Part shown: positions 1-8,432 of the stretch, one piece after another
How the letters are laid out: each line of letters opens with the position of its first letter
Position numbering within the stretch: the stretch's first letter is position 1
Assembly: GCF_003716325.1 (NCBI RefSeq)
Contig: NZ_RDSR01000001.1
Coordinates: 124,001 to 188,000 of the forward strand
Source of the DNA: Cryobacterium tepidiphilum
GTDB lineage: Bacteria > Actinomycetota > Actinomycetes > Actinomycetales > Microbacteriaceae
Direction of reading: 5' to 3'
DNA: 64,000 nt
The notes under the pieces: generated by a model
What the model saw: the letters and a program-made list of their open reading frames with translations, nothing else
What the model was told of the DNA's origin: nothing
Databases searched by the model: none
Made by a program: the position numbers and the translations under genes

Positions 1-969
1 GGTCAGCCCATAGCCCTGCGAGACGGTCGTGTCGAGCCGCTCGGCGACCGTGGCGGCCAGGGCACCGTCGAGCGGCGCGGCACCCGAGAAGACGACGCGC
101 ACCGTCGACAGGTCGTACTCGTCGACGAGCGGGCTCTTCGCCAGGGCGACCGCGATCGGCGGCGCGATGAACACGAATGTCGCCCGGTGCTCGCTGATCA
201 CGCGCAGGAACTCTGCGAGGTCGAAGCGGGGCATTGTCACGAGCGACGACCGTTGCTTGAGGGCGAAGTTCAGCAGCACCGTCATGCCGTAGATGTGGTA
301 GAACGGCAGCACCGCGAGCACCCGGTCGTCGGGGCCGAGGCCGATGATGACGCGGGTCTGCGCGACGTTCGCCACGAGGTTGCGGTGTGTCAGCATGACG
401 CCCTTCGGAATGCCCGTCGTGCCCGACGAATAGGGAAGCACGGCCAGGTGCGTGGCCGGGTCGAAGGTGACCTTCGGCGCGGGTGCGCCCTGGGTGAGCA
501 GATCCTGCAGCGACGGATGCCCGTCGGCGCCGTCGAGCACGATGAGGTGCGCGTCGTCGATGCCCGCGCTCGCCGCCGCGGTCTTCGCGCCGGCCAGGAG
601 CGCGGAGACGGTCACCAGCCAGGTCGCCCCGGCGTTCGCCAGCTGGGCGGCGATCTCGTCGGGCTTGTACAGGGAGTTGATGGTGGTGGCCGTCGCGCCG
701 GCGCGGAGGATGCCGTGGAACGCGACGGCGAAGGCCGGGGAATTGGGGCAGAGGAGCCCGACGACACTCCCGACCTCGCCGCCCCGGGCAGCCAGGGCGC
801 CCGCGAACGCCTCGATCCGGTCGACGAGCTGGCCATAGGTGGTCTGGGCACCCGAAGTGCCGTCCACCAGTGCCACCCGATCGCGCTCGTCGTCGCCCAG
901 GTCTCCGAACAGGTAGTCGAACACGTTCTGTTCGGGGACGTCGACGTCCGGGTAGGGGCTGGTGAACAT
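1..969 (-). CDS. Acyl-CoA / 4-coumarate-CoA ligase family AMP-binding enzyme (partial)
   Basis: This is the N-terminal 323 codons of an ATP-dependent carboxylate-CoA ligase; the C-terminal part lies beyond the left edge. The adenylate-forming signature SSGTTGIPKG is at residues 181-190, followed by VMLTHRNLVAN, and a later FSGAAPL segment belongs to the acyl-pocket region. The family activates a carboxylic acid to an acyl-AMP and then an acyl-CoA in the cytoplasm. The ATG has a good Shine-Dalgarno, AAGGAG, six bases upstream. The motifs and length resemble 4-coumarate-CoA ligase-like or fatty-acyl ligases, but the substrate cannot be read from this part. It is divergent from the MscS gene across a gap holding a long palindrome. 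Confidence 0.85.
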   Translation of the reverse strand, partial: MFTSPYPDVDVPEQNVFDYLFGDLGDDERDRVALVDGTSGAQTTYGQLVDRIEAFAGALAARGGEVGSVVGLLCPNSPAFAVAFHGILRAGATATTINSLYKPDEIAAQLANAGATWLVTVSALLAGAKTAAASAGIDDAHLIVLDGADGHPSLQDLLTQGAPAPKVTFDPATHLAVLPYSSGTTGIPKGVMLTHRNLVANVAQTRVIIGLGPDDRVLAVLPFYHIYGMTVLLNFALKQRSSLVTMPRFDLAEFLRVISEHRATFVFIAPPIAVALAKSPLVDEYDLSTVRVVFSGAAPLDGALAATVAERLDTTVSQGYGLT

Positions 970-1085
970 GCTGATCTCCTTCGATCGGGCTCGGGCCTGC
1001 CCCATTTGACCCTGAACGTGCTCCGAAGGGCAAGCCCCCGCTCCCCAGCGCTCGCCCCCGACCCGCCCCGGCGCCCGTTGTTCCA

Positions 1086-1151
1086 TCGCGAGGGGACAGC
1101 TTTCCCTAGTGGAACGAGCCTTGCACTAGGTAAAGGCGACCCCTCACGCGA
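1086..1151. repeat. Long intergenic palindrome, family A copy 1
   Basis: Two imperfect arms (1086-1110 and 1125-1151) flank a 14-base loop. The arms carry the blocks GCGAGGGG and TTTCCCTAGT on the left, and ACTAGG and CCCCTCACGC on the right; about 16 of 20 core positions pair. A second copy with the same blocks and the same loop length is at 12002-12065. This copy sits between divergent genes, so a terminator role is unlikely. Confidence 0.8.
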
Positions 1152-1222
1152 GGGCGGGAGGGGCGCGGGCGGGAGGGGCGCGGGCGAGGGCGAGGACGGG
1201 ACGGGACGGGGGAGGCGGGGGA
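1152..1222 (+). repeat. G-rich tandem repeat beside palindrome A1
   Basis: The right arm of the palindrome runs directly into a G-tract tract that begins with two copies of a 15-base unit (GGGCGGGAGGGGCGC) and decays into shorter GGGC/GGAC units. Many runs of three or more G on the plus strand could form a G-quadruplex. The same arrangement follows the other family A palindrome. Confidence 0.7.
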
Positions 1223-1241
1223 GCGCTGAGGCGGCATCCGT

Positions 1242-2558
1242 ATGCTGGACGAGGCCCACCCATCAAGCAGGAAGGCAGCTTCATTGCCCGATTGGCAGAC
1301 CTGGCTCCAGTTCATCCTCGCGGTTGTCGCGGCGCTCGTCGCGGCGGTCGTGGCGACGCTTCTCGTGACCCTGATCGTGCACCTCGTCGCCAGGCGACGG
1401 GACTGGCCGCGCGCCCTCGTGCGGCACACCCGGGTCCCGTTCCGCTCCCTTGTCGTGGTGCTGGGGTTATGGTTCGCGGTCGCCAACTTCTTCCCGCTGC
1501 CTGACTCGCTCACGCTGCTGAACCACCTCTTCACGATCGCGGTGATCGGCACCGGCGCCTGGCTGCTCGGTCAGTTCCTGCTGTTCGTCGAGGACCTCGG
1601 CGTCGCCCGCTACCGCATCGACGTGCCCGACAACCGGGTGGCCCGGCGCATCCGCACGCAGATGCTCATTGTGCGGCGCCTCACCATCGTCGTCATCGCG
1701 GTTGTGGCGATCGGCAGCGTGCTGCTCACCTTCCCCGCCGTGCGAACGGTGGGTGCCAGCCTCCTCGCATCCGCTGGCGTTGCCAGCATCGTCGCCGGTC
1801 TGGCCGCGCAGTCGATTCTCGCGAACATGTTCGCCGGGCTGCAGCTCGCGTTCAGCAACGCCCTACGTGTCGACGACGTGGTGGTCGTCGAGGGCCAGTT
1901 CGGGCGCATCGAGGAGATCACGCTCAGCTATGTCGTGGTCAGGGTGTGGGATGACCGGCGCCTGGTATTGCCCTGCACCTACTTCACGACGCAGCCGTTC
2001 GAGAGCTGGACCCGCCGCTCCAGCCAGCTGCTCGGTGCGGTCGACTTCGACCTGGACTGGCAGGTGCCGCCGGCGGCCATGCGGGCCCAGCTCGCCGTCA
2101 TCCTGGACCGCACCCCGCTCTGGGACCAGCGCACGAGTGTGTTGCAGGTGACGGATGCCGTGGGCGGCTTCGTGCACGTGCGCATCCTGGTCTCGGCCGT
2201 GGACGCCCCCACCCTGTTCGACCTCCGCTGCCTCGTGCGCGAGGAGATGGTCACCTGGCTGCAGCAGAAGCAGCCGGCCGGGCTCCCGCGGCGGCGCGTG
2301 CAGCTGCTGGGCGCCGAAGCCGCCTCCGACGAGCGGGCGACGGATGCCGCGCCCCACGAAACCGGCGAGGGCGGCCGCCGCTGGCATCCGGAACACGTGC
2401 CCGACGACGCCGACGAGGCGGCGGATTCCGCCGCGCACGGCGCGGAGCGCGGCGGCCTCTTCACGGGCTCGAAGGAGGCGGAGGAGCGCGCCGGCCAGTT
2501 CACCGGGGCGATCAGCACGGTGCCCGACGACGAGCGCGAGGACGCCGCCCGCCCCTGA
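1242..2558 (+). CDS. MscS-family small-conductance mechanosensitive channel
   Basis: A 438-residue membrane protein. Hydrophobic segments lie near residues 17-45, 66-86, 93-115 and 140-160. They are followed by the glycine/alanine-rich pore helix and the diagnostic MscS stretch around residues 170-235 (AAQSILANMFAG, then VDDVVVVEGQFGRIEEI). The family opens under membrane tension to release solutes during hypo-osmotic shock. The last 90 residues are charged, rich in acidic residues and histidine, and probably cytoplasmic. The ATG at 1242 is chosen because the first membrane helix follows at once; the upstream Shine-Dalgarno is weak. It is a single-gene unit facing an EncFtn-like gene. Confidence 0.88.
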   Translation: MLDEAHPSSRKAASLPDWQTWLQFILAVVAALVAAVVATLLVTLIVHLVARRRDWPRALVRHTRVPFRSLVVVLGLWFAVANFFPLPDSLTLLNHLFTIAVIGTGAWLLGQFLLFVEDLGVARYRIDVPDNRVARRIRTQMLIVRRLTIVVIAVVAIGSVLLTFPAVRTVGASLLASAGVASIVAGLAAQSILANMFAGLQLAFSNALRVDDVVVVEGQFGRIEEITLSYVVVRVWDDRRLVLPCTYFTTQPFESWTRRSSQLLGAVDFDLDWQVPPAAMRAQLAVILDRTPLWDQRTSVLQVTDAVGGFVHVRILVSAVDAPTLFDLRCLVREEMVTWLQQKQPAGLPRRRVQLLGAEAASDERATDAAPHETGEGGRRWHPEHVPDDADEAADSAAHGAERGGLFTGSKEAEERAGQFTGAISTVPDDEREDAARP

Positions 2559-2576
2559 CGGGCAGCGCCGCACGGA

Positions 2577-2891
2577 CTATCCCGCCTCGGACTCCGCGGT
2601 CTCGCCGTGCCCCACGATGTTGCCGCTCTTGAAGAGCACTCCTTGGGCGATCTCACGCCACTTCGGCATCTTCCGCAGGAGAAACTCGAGCTCCATGCTG
2701 AAGTGCTTGAATTCCTCGCCGAGTGAGTCGTCCATGATCGCGTGAGCTTCCTCGTCGGGTTCAACCGACATCCGCTGCACGTACCAATTGATGGCGTCCG
2801 CTTCCTCGCTCAGGCTCGTAAGCATTCGAGCGAGTGTTCTCGTTTCTGCCGATAGTTCATCCGCCGGCTCGTGATATTGCTCAAAACCCAT
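2577..2891 (-). CDS. Encapsulated-ferritin-like protein (EncFtn family), no encapsulin nearby
   Basis: A 104-residue protein that aligns by eye with encapsulated ferritin over its two-helix core. It starts with the family-typical HEP...L...ET segment, has SEEADAINWYVQR in helix 1, and EEFKH in helix 2. The ferroxidase ligands of characterised EncFtn (Glu32, Glu62, His65, plus Trp38-Tyr39) map onto Glu30, Glu60, His63, Trp36 and Tyr37 here. Characterised EncFtn oxidises and delivers iron inside an encapsulin shell and ends with a short GSL-type docking tail. The tail here (GHGETAESEAG) lacks that motif, and no shell gene is in the window. The start is supported by GAGGAG five bases upstream. 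Family assignment is fairly sure; the role without a shell is unknown. Confidence 0.75.
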   Translation of the reverse strand: MGFEQYHEPADELSAETRTLARMLTSLSEEADAINWYVQRMSVEPDEEAHAIMDDSLGEEFKHFSMELEFLLRKMPKWREIAQGVLFKSGNIVGHGETAESEAG

Positions 2892-3036
2892 CGTGACTCC
2901 TCGTCGAAAGTGGTTGTGAGCTTGAGCGTAGGTTGGAGTCGCCTGAGTGGCAACGGTCTGCCCGTTTCGCAGCCCTCGACGAGGCTGGGGACTCCGAGCA
3001 CGCCCGCCGGTCAGCGCATGCGGTCAGCGGATGCCG

Positions 3037-3735
3037 TCAGGCGCCGACGAGGGTGCGCTCGATGACCGACGTGAAGAAGGCGAGGCCGTCGACGCCGGAG
3101 CGCATGGCGGCGGCGGTGTCGGGGCCGAAGCCCGGCTCCACCGCGTGCTCGGGGTGCGGCATGAGGCCCACCACGTTGCCGCGGGCGTTGGAGACGCCCG
3201 CGATGTCGTTGAGCGAACCGTTCGGGTTGGTCTGCAGGTACCGGAACACCACCTGGCCCTCGCCCTCGAGGCGGGCGAGCGTCTCGCGCGACGCGACGAA
3301 TCCGCCCTCACCGTTCTTCAGGGGGATGGTGATCTCCTGCCCGGCCGTGAACCCGCTGGTCCAGGCCGTGGACGTGTTCTCGACGCGGAGCTTCTGGTCG
3401 CGGCAGACGAAGGTGCCGCGTTCGTTGCGGATCAGGCCGCCGTCGACGAGGTGCGCCTCGGCGAGCATCTGGAAGCCGTTGCAGATGCCGAGAACCGGCA
3501 TCCCCTTGCCGGCGGCGTCGACGACCTCGGTCATGATCGGGGAGAGGCTCGCGATGGCGCCGCAGCGCAGGTAGTCGCCGTAGCTGAATCCGCCGGGCAG
3601 CACGAGCGCGTCGACGCCGGCGAGGTCGTGGTCGCCGTGCCAGAGGGCGACCGGCTCGGCGCCGGCCAAACGGATGGCGCGCTGCGCGTCGCGGTCGTCG
3701 AGCGAGCCGGGGAAGGTGACCACGCCGATCCGCAT
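3037..3735 (-). CDS. purQ: Phosphoribosylformylglycinamidine synthase subunit PurQ
   Basis: A 232-residue class I glutamine amidotransferase that supplies ammonia to PurL in the fourth step of purine synthesis (FGAR to FGAM). The nucleophile elbow [11 protein letters not shown] places the catalytic cysteine at residue 85, and MPHPEH supplies His194 and Glu197. Length and motifs match the stand-alone PurQ used with small PurL. Its ATG shares one base with the purS stop (TGATG), which suggests translational coupling. purL is not in the window. Confidence 0.97.
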   Translation of the reverse strand: MRIGVVTFPGSLDDRDAQRAIRLAGAEPVALWHGDHDLAGVDALVLPGGFSYGDYLRCGAIASLSPIMTEVVDAAGKGMPVLGICNGFQMLAEAHLVDGGLIRNERGTFVCRDQKLRVENTSTAWTSGFTAGQEITIPLKNGEGGFVASRETLARLEGEGQVVFRYLQTNPNGSLNDIAGVSNARGNVVGLMPHPEHAVEPGFGPDTAAAMRSGVDGLAFFTSVIERTLVGA

Positions 3736-4106
3736 CAGCGGTCCGCCTTCTCTGCCGCATTCTCCTGCGCGTGGGTGCCGTCCGCCTCGATGCGCTGCGG
3801 GTCTTCGGTGACGTTGCCGGTGGCGAAGTCCGCTTCGGCGCTGGCCCCGAAGCCGTCGACGCCGGCGTAGTGCACGCTGACCACGTCTTCGATGACCGAG
3901 TTGGAAAGGATTTCCTCCGCGACCGCCTGCGCCTCCGCGAGCGCCGCGTCATCCGCCGGCCCGTCGACCGTGATCTCGAAACGCTTGCCGACGCGCACGC
4001 CGTGGAACCGGTCTTTGCCGAGGCGGGCGAGGGCGCCGGCGACGGCCTTCCCCTGCGGATCCAGCAGCTCGGCCTTGGGCATGACTTCGACGACGATTGT
4101 TGGCAC
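3735..4106 (-). CDS. purS: Phosphoribosylformylglycinamidine synthase subunit PurS
   Basis: A 123-residue small subunit that bridges PurQ and PurL and channels ammonia. The core (residues 1-85; [17 protein letters not shown] at the start) is typical. Residues about 86-123 are an acidic, low-complexity tail that makes it longer than the usual 80-90 residues. The start is GTG with GGAG eight bases upstream. It is first in the purS-purQ pair on this strand. Confidence 0.95.
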   Translation of the reverse strand: MPTIVVEVMPKAELLDPQGKAVAGALARLGKDRFHGVRVGKRFEITVDGPADDAALAEAQAVAEEILSNSVIEDVVSVHYAGVDGFGASAEADFATGNVTEDPQRIEADGTHAQENAAEKADR

Positions 4107-4164
4107 AGGTCACTCCGCTTGCGCTCGGGGGTGGGATGCCCCTGATTCTACAGGCTGCGACGCC

Positions 4165-5469
4165 TCAGCCGGGCAGGAGGCCGGAGCGGCCGAGCAGGAT
4201 CCCGCGCAGCACGTCGCGAATGGCCGCCATGCCGGTGTGCGTCTCCGCGAAGCTCGTGGAGAGCGGTGCCAGGCCCACGCGCAGGGCGTCGGGCGAGCGG
4301 AAGTCGGGCAGCACGTCGTGCTGCCACAGGGTCGCCGTGACCTGCCGCATCGCCGGATGCCGGAGCAGGATGTGCCCGCCGCGCCGCTCGGGGTCGCGCG
4401 GGGAGGCGAGCACCACGCCCATGGGCGCCAGCCACTCGTCGGCGAGGGCGATCGCGAACTCGGTGAGCGCGACCGACTTCGCCCGCACCTCATCGATGCC
4501 CGCCTCCTCGATCATGCCGATGGTGTCCTGCATGGCGAGCATGCCGACGACGGGCGGCGTGCCGCTCTGAAAACGACGGATGCCGGCGGCCGGCACGAAC
4601 TCCGGCCCCATCTCGAACGGATCCTGGGCACCGGCCCACCCGCGGATGGGTTGCGACAGCCGGTCCTGCAGGTCGGCGCGCACGTACCCGAATGCGGGCG
4701 AGCCCGGGCCGCCGTTCAGGTACTTATAGGTGCAGCCCACCGCGAGGTCGACGTCGCAGGCGTCGAGGTCGATGGGCACGGAACCCACCGAGTGGCAGAG
4801 ATCCCAGAGCACCAGCGCGCCGGCCTCGTGCACGGCGGACGTGATGGCGGGCAGGTCGGCCAGGAACCCGGACCGGTACGCCACGTGGCTGAGCAGCACG
4901 AGGGCGGTGCGCGGTCCCACGGCCTGCCGCACCTGCTCCACGGTGACGCCGGCGGCGGGGTCCGGCACGATCCAGCGGATGCTCGCGCCCCGCTCGGCCG
5001 CGATCCCCTCGAGCACCCAGCGGTCGGTGGGGAAGTTGTCGGTGTCGATCACGATCTCGGTGCGGCCGCGGCCCTGCGCGAGTGCGGCATCCGTCGCGGC
5101 GCGGGCCAGCTTGTAGAGCAGCACGCTCGTGGGGTCGCCGATGAAGACCTGGCCGGCCGCGGCGCCGAGCGCGGCGCGGCCGAGCTGGTCGCCGATCGTG
5201 AAGGGCAGCCGGGACCAGTCCTCGTCCCATCCGCGGATGAGCCGGGTGCCCCATCCGTTCGCCACAAATTCGGTCAGCCGTGCGACGCTCGCCTTCGTCG
5301 GCCGACCGAGGGAGTTGCCGTCGAGGTAGGCGAGCACGGGGGGCTCCACGCCGGCGTCGACGCCGACGAAGCGCTCGCGCAGGTGGGCGAGGCCGTCGAT
5401 CCGGTCCATGCGGCGCGCGAAGGTGAGGTGCGGGTCGGCGGGCAACGCGTGTGACGGATCGGGGATCAT
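4165..5469 (-). CDS. kynU: Kynureninase
   Basis: A 434-residue PLP enzyme of the aspartate-aminotransferase fold that splits kynurenine to anthranilate and alanine (or 3-hydroxykynurenine to 3-hydroxyanthranilate) in tryptophan catabolism. The motif GCTYKYLNGGPG gives the PLP lysine at residue 249. LWDLCHSVG holds Asp223 and His226 that bind the cofactor ring and lysine. YLDGNSLGRP near residue 48 and RFQSGTPP are further family landmarks. No tryptophan dioxygenase or kynurenine formamidase is adjacent, so the gene is alone. It is divergent from a TetR regulator, which may control it. Confidence 0.93.
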   Translation of the reverse strand: MIPDPSHALPADPHLTFARRMDRIDGLAHLRERFVGVDAGVEPPVLAYLDGNSLGRPTKASVARLTEFVANGWGTRLIRGWDEDWSRLPFTIGDQLGRAALGAAAGQVFIGDPTSVLLYKLARAATDAALAQGRGRTEIVIDTDNFPTDRWVLEGIAAERGASIRWIVPDPAAGVTVEQVRQAVGPRTALVLLSHVAYRSGFLADLPAITSAVHEAGALVLWDLCHSVGSVPIDLDACDVDLAVGCTYKYLNGGPGSPAFGYVRADLQDRLSQPIRGWAGAQDPFEMGPEFVPAAGIRRFQSGTPPVVGMLAMQDTIGMIEEAGIDEVRAKSVALTEFAIALADEWLAPMGVVLASPRDPERRGGHILLRHPAMRQVTATLWQHDVLPDFRSPDALRVGLAPLSTSFAETHTGMAAIRDVLRGILLGRSGLLPG

Positions 5470-5576
5470 GCTCGGCTTTCGCTTCGGGGCGCTCCTGAAC
5501 GCGCCAGCGGCGGCCGCGGGCGCGTTTCCACGGTAGCGGTGTCGGCCGCGGAACGGGGCCGCGCCTCGCCCGTCCT

Positions 5577-5591
5577 ACCCCACGATGGGGT
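5577..5591. promoter_or_regulatory. Possible TetR operator
   Basis: A perfect inverted repeat, ACCCCA-CGA-TGGGGT, lies 17 bases upstream of the TetR -10 box in the kynU/tetR divergent gap. This is a plausible autoregulatory site, inferred only from symmetry and position. Confidence 0.4.
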
Positions 5592-5607
5592 GTCTGGCAA
5601 GGGGTCC

Positions 5608-5613
5608 TAGAAT
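5608..5613 (+). promoter_or_regulatory. -10 box for a leaderless TetR mRNA
   Basis: TAGAAT ends seven bases before the ATG at 5621, so transcription should begin at or next to the start codon. There is no Shine-Dalgarno. Confidence 0.6.
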
Positions 5614-5620
5614 CGATGGC

Positions 5621-6301
5621 ATGACTCCGCTTTCCCGCACCCCAGAGGACGTTTCCCCCTCCAGGCGCCGGGATGCGAGGGCCAACCGGGAACGGCTGCT
5701 CACCGAGGCGCGGATCCTGATCGCGGAGAACGGCATCGAGGCATCGCTCGAGGAGATCGCCCGCCGCGCCGAGGTGGGCGTGGCGACCCTCTACCGCAAC
5801 TTCCCGACGCGCGACGACCTCGTCCGTGCCCTGCACGCGACGGCCCTTGCCGATCTCCTGCCCGTGCGCGAGGAGATCGAGGCCGCCCCCACCGCGTGGG
5901 ACGGCGTCGTGGTGTACCTCGAGCGCGTCATCGAATGGCTGGTCGCCGACCCCTCGCTCCCGCCGATCCTCAAGCGCATGGCCGTCATCGAGCCCGGGAT
6001 GCGCTCCGGGGACCGGTTCGAGTCGTTCATCGCCGAGCTCGTCGAGCAGGCCAAAGTGGAGAGTTCTCTCCGTTCCGACGTCTACGCGGTCGACCTGGCC
6101 GTGCTCATCACGCTGATCGGTTCGCTCGGCTCACTGGGCAACGGATACGCCGGCCAGTGGCACCGGCAGCTCTCGATCGCGCTCGACGGGTTGCGCCCTC
6201 CCGGTCACGACCGGGCGAAGCTCCCGGGGCGACCGCTCAACGTGAAGCAGTTCCGGGCGAGCATGCACGGCCTCAGCCGGCGGTCGCGCCGCGCGACGTG
6301 A
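5621..6301 (+). CDS. TetR/AcrR family transcriptional regulator
   Basis: A 226-residue regulator. The N-terminal helix-turn-helix covers about residues 15-65 (ERLLTEARILIAENG, then EEIARRAEVGVATLYRNF and PTRDDLV). The C-terminal ligand domain is unlike any I can name. The ATG at 5621 is preferred over an in-frame ATG at 5585 because the strong TAGAAT -10 box would place the transcription start after 5585. The final 25 residues are basic. It is divergent from kynU, and a possible operator lies between them. Confidence 0.88.
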   Translation: MTPLSRTPEDVSPSRRRDARANRERLLTEARILIAENGIEASLEEIARRAEVGVATLYRNFPTRDDLVRALHATALADLLPVREEIEAAPTAWDGVVVYLERVIEWLVADPSLPPILKRMAVIEPGMRSGDRFESFIAELVEQAKVESSLRSDVYAVDLAVLITLIGSLGSLGNGYAGQWHRQLSIALDGLRPPGHDRAKLPGRPLNVKQFRASMHGLSRRSRRAT

Positions 6302-6350
6302 GCCGACGGGCCCTGCCCCGCGGCTCTCGCCGCGCATCCACGGCACTTTC

Positions 6351-6424
6351 CGCCGAGATTGCCAGTTCCGGTCGAGTATGAGCGGCGCGCCGCTCACTCT
6401 CGACCGCAACGGTCACTCTCGGCG
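6351..6424. repeat. Long intergenic palindrome, family D copy 1
   Basis: Two 36-base arms (6351-6386 and 6389-6424) pair at about 29 of 36 positions with only two bases between them. Each arm contains the block CGGTCGAG and begins with CGCCGAGA. A related copy is at 57904-57980. It lies between convergent genes, but no T-tract follows either end. Confidence 0.8.
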
Positions 6425-6435
6425 CGTGAGGCGGG

Positions 6436-7305
6436 TTACGCGGCGCGCACCGTCAGCGTGTTCGCCCACGGGTCGTCGAAGCTGAGGGCCTGCCCGTCGT
6501 GACGTGTCTGCACGCCGTAGTGCGACATCCGCTCGCCCAGTTCGCCGAGATCGTCGCCGGAGGGCACGACGATGTCGACCGTGCCGAGGCCGAGGGCCAG
6601 CCGGCGCTTGCCGGAACCGGCGCTGTTCCAGGTGTTCATGGCCATGTGGTGGTGGTAGCCGCCGGCCGAGACGAACAGCGCCGAGCGGCCCAGCGTGGCC
6701 GTCGTCTCGAAACCGAGCCGGTCCACGTAGAACTCGCGGGCGGTGACGGTGTCACCGACCGACAGGTGCACATGCCCGACCACCGCGTCGCCGGCGGTGG
6801 GCGCGGCAATGCCGGTCTCGGTGAGGTGCTCGCGGATGAACGCGTTGGGGTCGAGGTGGAGCGTCGCCATCTCCACCTGGCCGTGGGTCCAGCTCCAGCT
6901 CGTGCGGTCGCGGTCCCAGTAGAGTTCGATGCCGTTGCCCTCGGGGTCGGTGAAGTAGAAGGCCTGGCTCACGAGGTGGTCGGCGCTGCCGGTGAAGGTG
7001 CCCGGATGCTTCGTGGCGACCGAGTAGACCGCCGCGGCGAGGTGCGCCTGCGTGTCGAACAGGATGGCCGTGTGGAAGAGGCCGGCCTCGTGCGGGCTGG
7101 CGGCGGCGAGCTCGGGCGCGTGCTGCAGGATCACGATCGGCGTGCTGCCGCGACCGAGCACGGCGACCGGCCCGTCGTGGCTGAGGAGCTCGAGGGTCAC
7201 CGCGTCGCGGTAGTACGCGATCATCGCGTCGAGGTCGCCCACGCGCAGGGTCACCGCCCCCATCGCGGTGTCGGCGGCGAGGAGGTCATGGGCGGTGCGG
7301 GTCAT
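6436..7305 (-). CDS. VOC-superfamily ring-cleaving dioxygenase / glyoxalase-like protein
   Basis: A 289-residue protein made of two vicinal-oxygen-chelate modules (about residues 15-130 and 165-289), as in CatE-type catechol 2,3-dioxygenases. Possible metal ligands are His77 (AGLFHTAIL), Glu129 (GNGIELYWDRDR) and His178 (GHVHLSV), and the second half has GGYHHHMAMNTW. The family holds a divalent metal and opens aromatic rings or processes related substrates; the substrate here is unknown. The start at 7305 has GGAGAG immediately upstream. It is convergent with the TetR gene across palindrome D1. Confidence 0.8.
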   Translation of the reverse strand: MTRTAHDLLAADTAMGAVTLRVGDLDAMIAYYRDAVTLELLSHDGPVAVLGRGSTPIVILQHAPELAAASPHEAGLFHTAILFDTQAHLAAAVYSVATKHPGTFTGSADHLVSQAFYFTDPEGNGIELYWDRDRTSWSWTHGQVEMATLHLDPNAFIREHLTETGIAAPTAGDAVVGHVHLSVGDTVTAREFYVDRLGFETTATLGRSALFVSAGGYHHHMAMNTWNSAGSGKRRLALGLGTVDIVVPSGDDLGELGERMSHYGVQTRHDGQALSFDDPWANTLTVRAA

Positions 7306-7412
7306 GCTCTCCACAACGGATGCCGCGCAGCCGGTATTCCGCGCGTCGCGCCCGCGGCCCGCGCCCCGCGCGCGTCCTCGCGGTCCGTCTCGACGAGACC
7401 GCGGCGCCGGGC

Positions 7413-8348
7413 TTAGGCCGTGAGGCGCTCCAGCAGCTCCCGGTAGCGCGCTGCCGTCCGCTCCACGATGTCGGCGGGCAGCTCGGGCGGGGTTCCGGTG
7501 CCGTCCCAGTGGGTGCTCAGCCAGTCGCGCACGATCTGCTTGTCGAAGCTCGCCATCCGCTCCTCGGGGGTGCCGCCCGCGCGCCACGTCTCTGCATCCC
7601 AGTACCGGCTCGAGTCGCTCGTGAGCACCTCGTCGGCGAGAGTCAGCTCGCCGGTGGCCCGGTCGGCCCCGAACTCGAACTTGGTGTCGGCGAGGATCAC
7701 GCCGGCCGCTTCGGCGATGTCGGTGGCGGTGCGGAAGATGGACAGCGACAGGTCGCGGAGCGCCTCAGCGGCCTCCGCCCCGACCAGCTCGACTGTGCGT
7801 TCGAAGGAGATGTTCTCGTCGTGTTCCCCCATCGGCGCCTTCCAGGCCGGGGTGTAGAGCGGTTCCGGCAGCCGGTCACCGTTGGCCAGCCCCGCGGGCA
7901 GCCGGATGCCGCACACGGTCTGTGACTGCTGGTATTCCTTCCAGCCCGAGCCGGTGAGATAGCCGCGCACCACGCACTCGATCGGGTACATGTCGAGCGT
8001 CTTGCAGAGCATGGCCCGCCCGGCCACCGCGGCGGGGATGGCGCTGCGGGCGTCATCGCCGAGGGAGTGGTCGGGGACGAGGTGGTTCGGAACGGCGCTC
8101 AGCCGGTCGAACCACCAGAGGCTGAGCGTCGTCAGGAGCTCGCCCTTGCCGGGGATGCCCGGCTCCAGCACATGGTCGAACGCGCTCACCCGGTCGCTCG
8201 CCACCACGAGCAGGCGCCCGGCGCTCGCGACATCCGTTGCCGGGTCGTTGGCCGGCACATACAGGTCGCGCACCTTGCCGGAGTAGGCGTGGCGCCAGCC
8301 TTCGAGCTCGGGGGCAGCGGATGCGGGCGGCGGAGTGTCAGTGGTCAC
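7413..8348 (-). CDS. purC: Phosphoribosylaminoimidazole-succinocarboxamide synthase
   Basis: A 311-residue ATP-dependent SAICAR synthase that joins CAIR and aspartate. Recognised by SGKVRDLY near the N terminus, LLVVASDRVSAFD, the MYPIECVVRGYLTGSGW substrate loop, and ILADTKFEFG near residue 210. The open frame continues far upstream, but homology begins only at GHAYSGK-like sequence after residue 15, so the GTG at 8348 is chosen; another GTG five codons upstream is possible. GAGAAT lies six bases before the GTG, which fits a leaderless start. It is divergent from the MFS gene. Confidence 0.95.
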   Translation of the reverse strand: MTTDTPPPASAAPELEGWRHAYSGKVRDLYVPANDPATDVASAGRLLVVASDRVSAFDHVLEPGIPGKGELLTTLSLWWFDRLSAVPNHLVPDHSLGDDARSAIPAAVAGRAMLCKTLDMYPIECVVRGYLTGSGWKEYQQSQTVCGIRLPAGLANGDRLPEPLYTPAWKAPMGEHDENISFERTVELVGAEAAEALRDLSLSIFRTATDIAEAAGVILADTKFEFGADRATGELTLADEVLTSDSSRYWDAETWRAGGTPEERMASFDKQIVRDWLSTHWDGTGTPPELPADIVERTAARYRELLERLTA

Positions 8349-8432
8349 TGGTTTATTCTCCACCAGGTGCGCGTACGCTACTGAAGTCGGTTCGCGAGAC
8401 TGGCCGTTCACGCGAAGAGAAGGACAACCCGC

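Noticed and set aside
2892..3036. Encapsulin shell gene next to the EncFtn-like gene
   Set aside because: Only a 145-base gap separates it from purQ, and no shell-like coding sequence occurs on either side.
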